From: Chara braunii
Lineage: Eukaryota; Streptophyta; Charophyceae; Charales; Characeae
NCBI GenBank assembly: GCA_003427395.1
Contig: BFEA01001045.1
Coordinates: forward strand, 213,087-234,871
Direction of reading: 5' to 3'
DNA length: 21,785 nucleotides
Made by a program: the position numbers and the translations under genes. Numbering within the stretch: the first letter of the stretch is position 1; the number at the start of each line of letters is the position of its first letter. The notes under the pieces were generated by a model. It was not told the DNA's origin and searched no databases. It saw only the letters and a program-made list of their open reading frames with translations. This document shows, piece after piece, positions 17,591 to 21,785 of this stretch.

Positions 17591-19315
17591 TGTTGTACAA
17601 CTCAGGTTCCGTAAAAAAAAGGACCAAGGCCCAAACTTTTATAAGCTTAATACATCCATCCTAAAACTGGGCCAATTTCGATCCTATCTTAGAGATGTAT
17701 GGGTATATTGGCGGTCTACAAGGGACCAACATGACTCGTATATTGCGTGGTTCAACAACGGTTTGACCTTCTTGGTCAGGAAATGCAACGAGTTTTCTAA
17801 AATACATGCCAGAGAAAAATATTCCTAGGAAATTAGTATTCAAGCGGAAATCTGCAACTTAGAACAGGAAAGCAGTCTACCACCACACTCTCACACACAA
17901 ACGGAATTAGCAGAAATACAAAGACTTAAAAAGCAGCTCTTCGAATTTGTCCGCCAGAGATGGCAGGACGCCATCATCAGAGGTAAGCTAAATAGATATA
18001 ATACGGAAGGGCAAATGGATGCATTTTTTTTCGGCCTCGCACAGACGAGAGCTAGAAGATCTTCTATAGAGGGCTTATATGATCCACGTAAAGAGCAGGA
18101 GGTCACCTCTTACTCCTCGGCCCACGGGTTGAAAGTGGTCAGGGACTTTTTTAAGGAACTTTTNTCCTCGTCTTTCCCGGAGGAGTCAGAGCAAAGCANA
18201 GAAAACAGAGAACACAATACGNAGGAATTNCTGACCCCCCTCGCCCAAAGAATCACGCATGAGCAACGTGAAGCCCTGGACCAACCATTACGGAAAGAAG
18301 AAATTTGAAACGCACTGATACAGATTGAGGAAGACAAAACCCCACGAATAAACGGACTACCCAATGAATTCTGGGAGGAGATGTGGACCCCCATACCAGA
18401 GGACCTGATGAAATTTTATAAGTAAGTAAAGGCCTCAGGAGACATGGGGGATGTGGTGGGCCAATGAATCCTCACCCTGTTATATAAAAAAAAAGACAAA
18501 ACGAACATAAAAAACTACCGCCCAATCACCCTCCTCACGGTGGTTTATAAAATGTGGGCTAAAGCGATGACAAATAGGATGATACCAGTCCTGGAGGAGA
18601 TAATCCACCCTGCACAAACTCGCTTTATGCGCAATAGGAATATTCAAGATAATGTACTGCTGGTTAATGAATTAATAAAGTTATCGAGGCAGTCGCGTCA
18701 AAACGCGGTCATCGTGTTCATAGATTTAAAAAAAACCTACGACCACGTAGACTGGGAATTCATGGACAAATGCTTGCAGAGAATGAACTTCGACACAGTC
18801 TTCAGGGACTGGATTAAGATACTCCACCAAAATGTGACAACACAGATACAGGTCAATGGGTTACTATCGCAAAAAATCAAACTTCAACGCTCGGTGCGAC
18901 AAGGTGACCCATTAGCCCCCTTCCTGTTTCTAGTGGTGATCGAAGCACTGACAGCCAATTTGAGAAAAAATCTCTAGACTACAATTGTCAGGCTTCCCTG
19001 AGAAAGTCATCCCTATATATTCAATGTCCGTAGACGACCTTACAATAGTAGTCGAAGCAACCTAAAATAACATGGCAGGAATCCAACCACTGATGGCTCG
19101 ATTTTTCCGGGTATCTAACATGCCAGTTAACTGGGGAAGCAAAACGCAAGGTTGGTGAATCCACTTTCATGGTGTTCGCCCCCTAGAGCAACCCAAGGTC
19201 GGCTGGAGACCTCTAGATGAACAGATCACGGTGCTAGGGCCCAGGGGTAACCCTTTTAGCTCACGGACCTCCAGCAAGTAATGACGAATGGATTATTAGG
19301 CCAGCCCTGGAAAAA
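17591..19315 (+). pseudogene. LINE ORF2, linker and reverse transcriptase
   Basis: A single frame (17490-18977) has stops at 17826 (TAG), 18306 (TGA), 18423 (TAA) and 18465 (TGA). Reverse-transcriptase landmarks are LPNEFW before the palm, NYRPITLLT (18513-18539), motif A FIDLKKTYD with catalytic Asp at 18723, and motif B RSVRQGDPLAPFLF from 18888. A frameshift at an A-run (about 18965-18972) moves the rest to another frame, where motif C reads SMSVDDL (Asp codons 19033 and 19036). The residue before V-D-D is Ser, where Tyr or Phe is usual. Beyond 19072 a further stop and frameshifts break the thumb (DEQITVLG, then LLAHGPPASNDEW). It would copy LINE RNA at the nicked target, but this copy is inactive. 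Confidence 0.92.
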
Positions 19316-21376
19316 ATGCAGAACTGGAAAAACAAAAACACTTCCATTTTTTGGAGGGCTTTAATAATCAACAATGTGGTACTAGCCTCCATTTGGTACA
19401 AATCGGCTCTTTGGCAACTAGGGAAAGGCAACATCAAGAACCTTAAGAAGCAACCGACGGCCTTCCTCTGGCGAGGGAATCACGAGCAACAAAATGTCAT
19501 TAATAGGGTAACATGGGATAAACTTATTCAACCAAAAAACAGGGGAGGCCTAGGCTTGTTGGACCCCTCCCTCCAAGCCATGGCACTATCAACACAATGG
19601 ATCAAAAAATTGATTGNTGGGGCTGATCCCCCATGGCGAGACCTTACATTGGAACAGATCCGGAGATTGGCCCCCGCAACCGCAGTCGAAGTAAACCCGC
19701 TCACATGGATTGAGGATAGGTACTGGACCATCCCCCGTGCCAACACCAACCCGCAACAGGAGGGGGATAGAGGAGCCGTCAGGCAGGATCTAGTGAAAGA
19801 TAATTTTTGGAGCAACCAAGTCAAGTATTGGAGGAGGCTACCCATCCCTGACAGGCCTCCCCCGGAACGGATGGAGGAGACCCTTCGGCAACCCCTCTTC
19901 GGGAATAGGGCAATCACGGATAGACAAGGTAGGGTTTACGGCAGCTCAGATCCCCACTGGGCCTCATGGGTAAGACATGGGATTCTCAGAATAGGGGACA
20001 TGTGGGATGAAGAAAGCAATGATTGGAGAAACGCCCAACAACTCAGGACCCGCCTACCCCACGCCCACAAGCTGAAGGACACCCTGGACCAGCTAATATT
20101 CTCGATTCCCTTAGCATGGAGCGTAACCTTGAGGAAAGGGAGATCATTACAGGAACAAGACAGGGTGGTCGTAAGGGTAGAGAACTTCCCATTGCAAATA
20201 AGGGTGGTGGTAGAGGCAAGACCGGACGGGGCAACAGTTAACCTTTTCGAAAGAAGAAGTAACAATAACTTGGTCAGATATCACCCAGACGCAGTCTAAT
20301 GGCATGAAAATGCTCACCTCTACCGAATCCCGGTGCTGCAGAGCCATAAGGAAGGGAAGACCCAGCGAGTATATTGACCAGAAACCCCCCTATCCAGGCT
20401 AGCCATGGACCCTCTAGAGTGGCAATGGAAAGAAGGACAAAAAGGCCAACCGGTACACCTGCATGAACTAACAGTTAAAACCACCTACAGAATGCTCAGA
20501 CCCCGGGTGGACGTGTAGACAGAGATAGGCGATAGGTGGCAGAGAAACCTCAACCTAAATAGAGACCAAATAAGAAGACTAAAATGGTTCAGAGGGATGA
20601 AGGAGAGACCGGTAAAATTCGCCTCTCTACAATGGCAAATAAGCCATAGATGCCTTCTCACAAATAATTGGATCATCGACAGGACGAACTTGGAACAAAG
20701 GGGGGAAACTCTCCCATGGTGCAAACTCTGTAACGCAGGGTTCCCGGGGCGTAGAATATGTGAAACAATAGAACACATCTTCCTGCAATGCCCTGGGGCG
20801 GTCCTGCTGTGGCGATGGTGGAACCGTATCTGGTCACAATTGGGCACCGATGAGGAGTGGCCTTGGAGATGGGAAGCTCTCCTCTTAGGAGAATTTGGAA
20901 AGCCACACACATCTAGCCTAGCTAGAAACCTCTTCCCCATAGCCAGGAAGGCAATGATCTGGATGCTATGGTTAAGAAGGTGCATCTTTGATCAAGAGGG
21001 GGCAAGAATGGGGGAAGGGGAAGTAGCAAACACAGTAAAACAATTCATAGAAACAAAAATAAGGGTGCATTGGAAAAAAGTGCAGGAAAAAATGGAAACC
21101 CTCACGCAAAAAGCAGACATAATGAAGGAAATTCANAAATTTTGCGCAGAATGGCTGGGGGGGNAAAGGGGGGGTAGGATGGCCCAGGTAGATTGGCCAG
21201 GGGAAAAGAGGGATGAGGAGGGACAAGGGGACTTTACAAGGGACTACAAACTAAGATTCCTTGGTTGGCTCCAGCTCGATCCCAACATCCCTATGAAGGG
21301 CCCAGAGCAGTTCCCAGACATGTTTTCTCCGCCAGCCACGGCAATTGTAGAAAGACAATGGTTTGGGTATTTGTAA
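19316..21376 (+). pseudogene. LINE ORF2 C-terminal region with zinc motif
   Basis: One frame is open from about 19260 to the TAA at 21374, interrupted by stops at 20297 (TAA), 20375 (TGA) and 20516 (TAG). It includes IFWRALIINNVVLASIWYKS and FLWRG, typical of the region after the thumb in plant LINEs. It then has the zinc motif CX2CX14HX4C with C at 20720 and 20729, H at 20774 and C at 20789. The segment LAMDPLEW to LNLNRDQ parallels LALDPTEW to LNVDRSL in the inner LINE. The extreme C-terminus (WQLDP-like, SPPATAIVERQ) has no recognised domain. Confidence 0.9.
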
Positions 21377-21785
21377 GGAGGTGGTATGCTGGTAGAAAGT
21401 TAGATAAGGGCTGAAGTTGTTTTTTTTCCTTTTCTTTTGACATTTTTGATATTTTGCTCAGGACAACACTCAGGCTCACAGGGGAGGGACGAATCAGTGT
21501 GTAACAGCTAGCATCTGGCGCCTGTTTTCGGGTGAAGAGATCCTCCCCCCCCCTGTCTAATCTCCTGCTCAGTTAATCCCCTGGATGCCAGGGTAATAAA
21601 TGCTGGCAGGAACTCTCCACAGATTTTTCTTGGTATGATTTCACTCATTGTGTATATGGGACGCTGGACTCGTTTTCCAGCAGGTGATGCTCCCCACCAA
21701 TGGATGGAGCCCCCCCAGGTGCTAGTGGTGTCTGCTCCCACCAGCATCACTAACACTGATAGGGGTTTCTTAAAAAAAAAAAAAA
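21377..21785 (+). repeat. Outer LINE 3' UTR with stem-loops and poly(A)
   Basis: Three short hairpins can be drawn: CCCTG/CAGGG (21579-21583 and 21589-21593), CTGGA/TCCAG (21664-21668 and 21676-21680) and GCTCC/GGAGC (21689-21693 and 21706-21710), the last with an extra inner CCA/TGG pair. The first is shared with the inner LINE, the second with the solo copy at 9733, and the third with the copies at 1842 and 9733. This fits a tail recognised by the LINE reverse transcriptase (inference). The window ends in 15 A's, so the true end and the right flank are not visible. Confidence 0.75.

Larger units (their letters stand above)
11135..21785 (+). mobile_element. Long decayed LINE retrotransposon (outer element)
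   Basis: A non-LTR retrotransposon with two coding regions, no LTRs and a poly(A) end at the window edge (21771-21785). Without the inserted LINE it is at least about 8.2 kb from ORF1 to tail, which is large for a plant-type LINE because ORF1 is unusually long. ORF1 has stop codons only. ORF2 has stops and several frameshifts, so the copy is dead. The order is leader, ORF1 (11692-14868), ORF2 (about 14890-21376, split by the inner LINE) and 3' tail (21377-21785). Confidence 0.92.

Noticed and set aside
11692-21376. In-frame stops might be sense codons in a variant genetic code (several TAG/TAA fall where Gln would fit; one TGA sits where Trp is expected).
   Set aside because: All three stop codons occur inside frames, frameshifts are also present in ORF2, and the stops fit single-base decay of ordinary codons. 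A dead transposon explains everything.
1-21785. CRISPR array, prokaryotic operon or phage content.
   Set aside because: No regularly spaced short repeats with unique spacers, no Shine-Dalgarno-led gene runs and no phage proteins. The LINEs and MITEs point to a eukaryote.

Overview
The window is repeat-dominated eukaryotic nuclear DNA from a draft assembly. It has scattered single N's and one 855-base N gap (10257-11111). No intact cellular gene can be supported. The LINE carries a plant-style ORF1 (a DUF4283-like region plus a zinc knuckle), an APE-type endonuclease, a reverse transcriptase and a C-terminal zf-RVT-type CX2CX14HX4C motif. Together with TA-flanked foldback MITEs and Harbinger-like terminal repeats, this suggests a streptophyte, possibly a large-genome charophyte alga. 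That taxonomic guess is inference only.

Left part (1-4235): a degenerate 49-bp minisatellite, AT-rich sequence, two copies (A, B) of a dispersed block that recurs just upstream of the LINE ORF1 (copy C, 11135-11425), a 247-bp tandem duplication, and two foldback MITEs with a LINE-tail relic between them.

Middle part (4239-10256): two pairs of related termini. Positions 4239 (+) and 7565 (-) bound a possible 3.3-kb DNA element (element I). Positions 8394 (+) and 8849 (-) bound a 456-bp element (element II) that has the same two terminus types in opposite orientation, so element II looks like a miniature derivative of element I. Element I holds a GC/CpG-richer stretch with a duplicated minus-strand segment encoding a short membrane-anchor-like peptide. 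No transposase was recognised. Further right are a decayed tRNA-like sequence, a solo LINE-tail copy and a third foldback MITE.

Right part (about 11135-21785): one long, decayed LINE on the plus strand. It has a putative 5' UTR, an ORF1 frame of about 1058 codons with seven stops but no frameshift, an ORF2 with endonuclease, reverse transcriptase and C-terminal zinc motif, and a 3' tail with conserved stem-loops ending in poly(A). Its endonuclease domain is split by a second, 5'-truncated LINE of a different subfamily (about 15417-17245) that ends in 33 A's and is flanked by a probable target-site duplication. Both LINEs share the same 3' stem-loop tail, and two more tail fragments lie elsewhere in the window. 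All coding frames here are broken, so these are relics.
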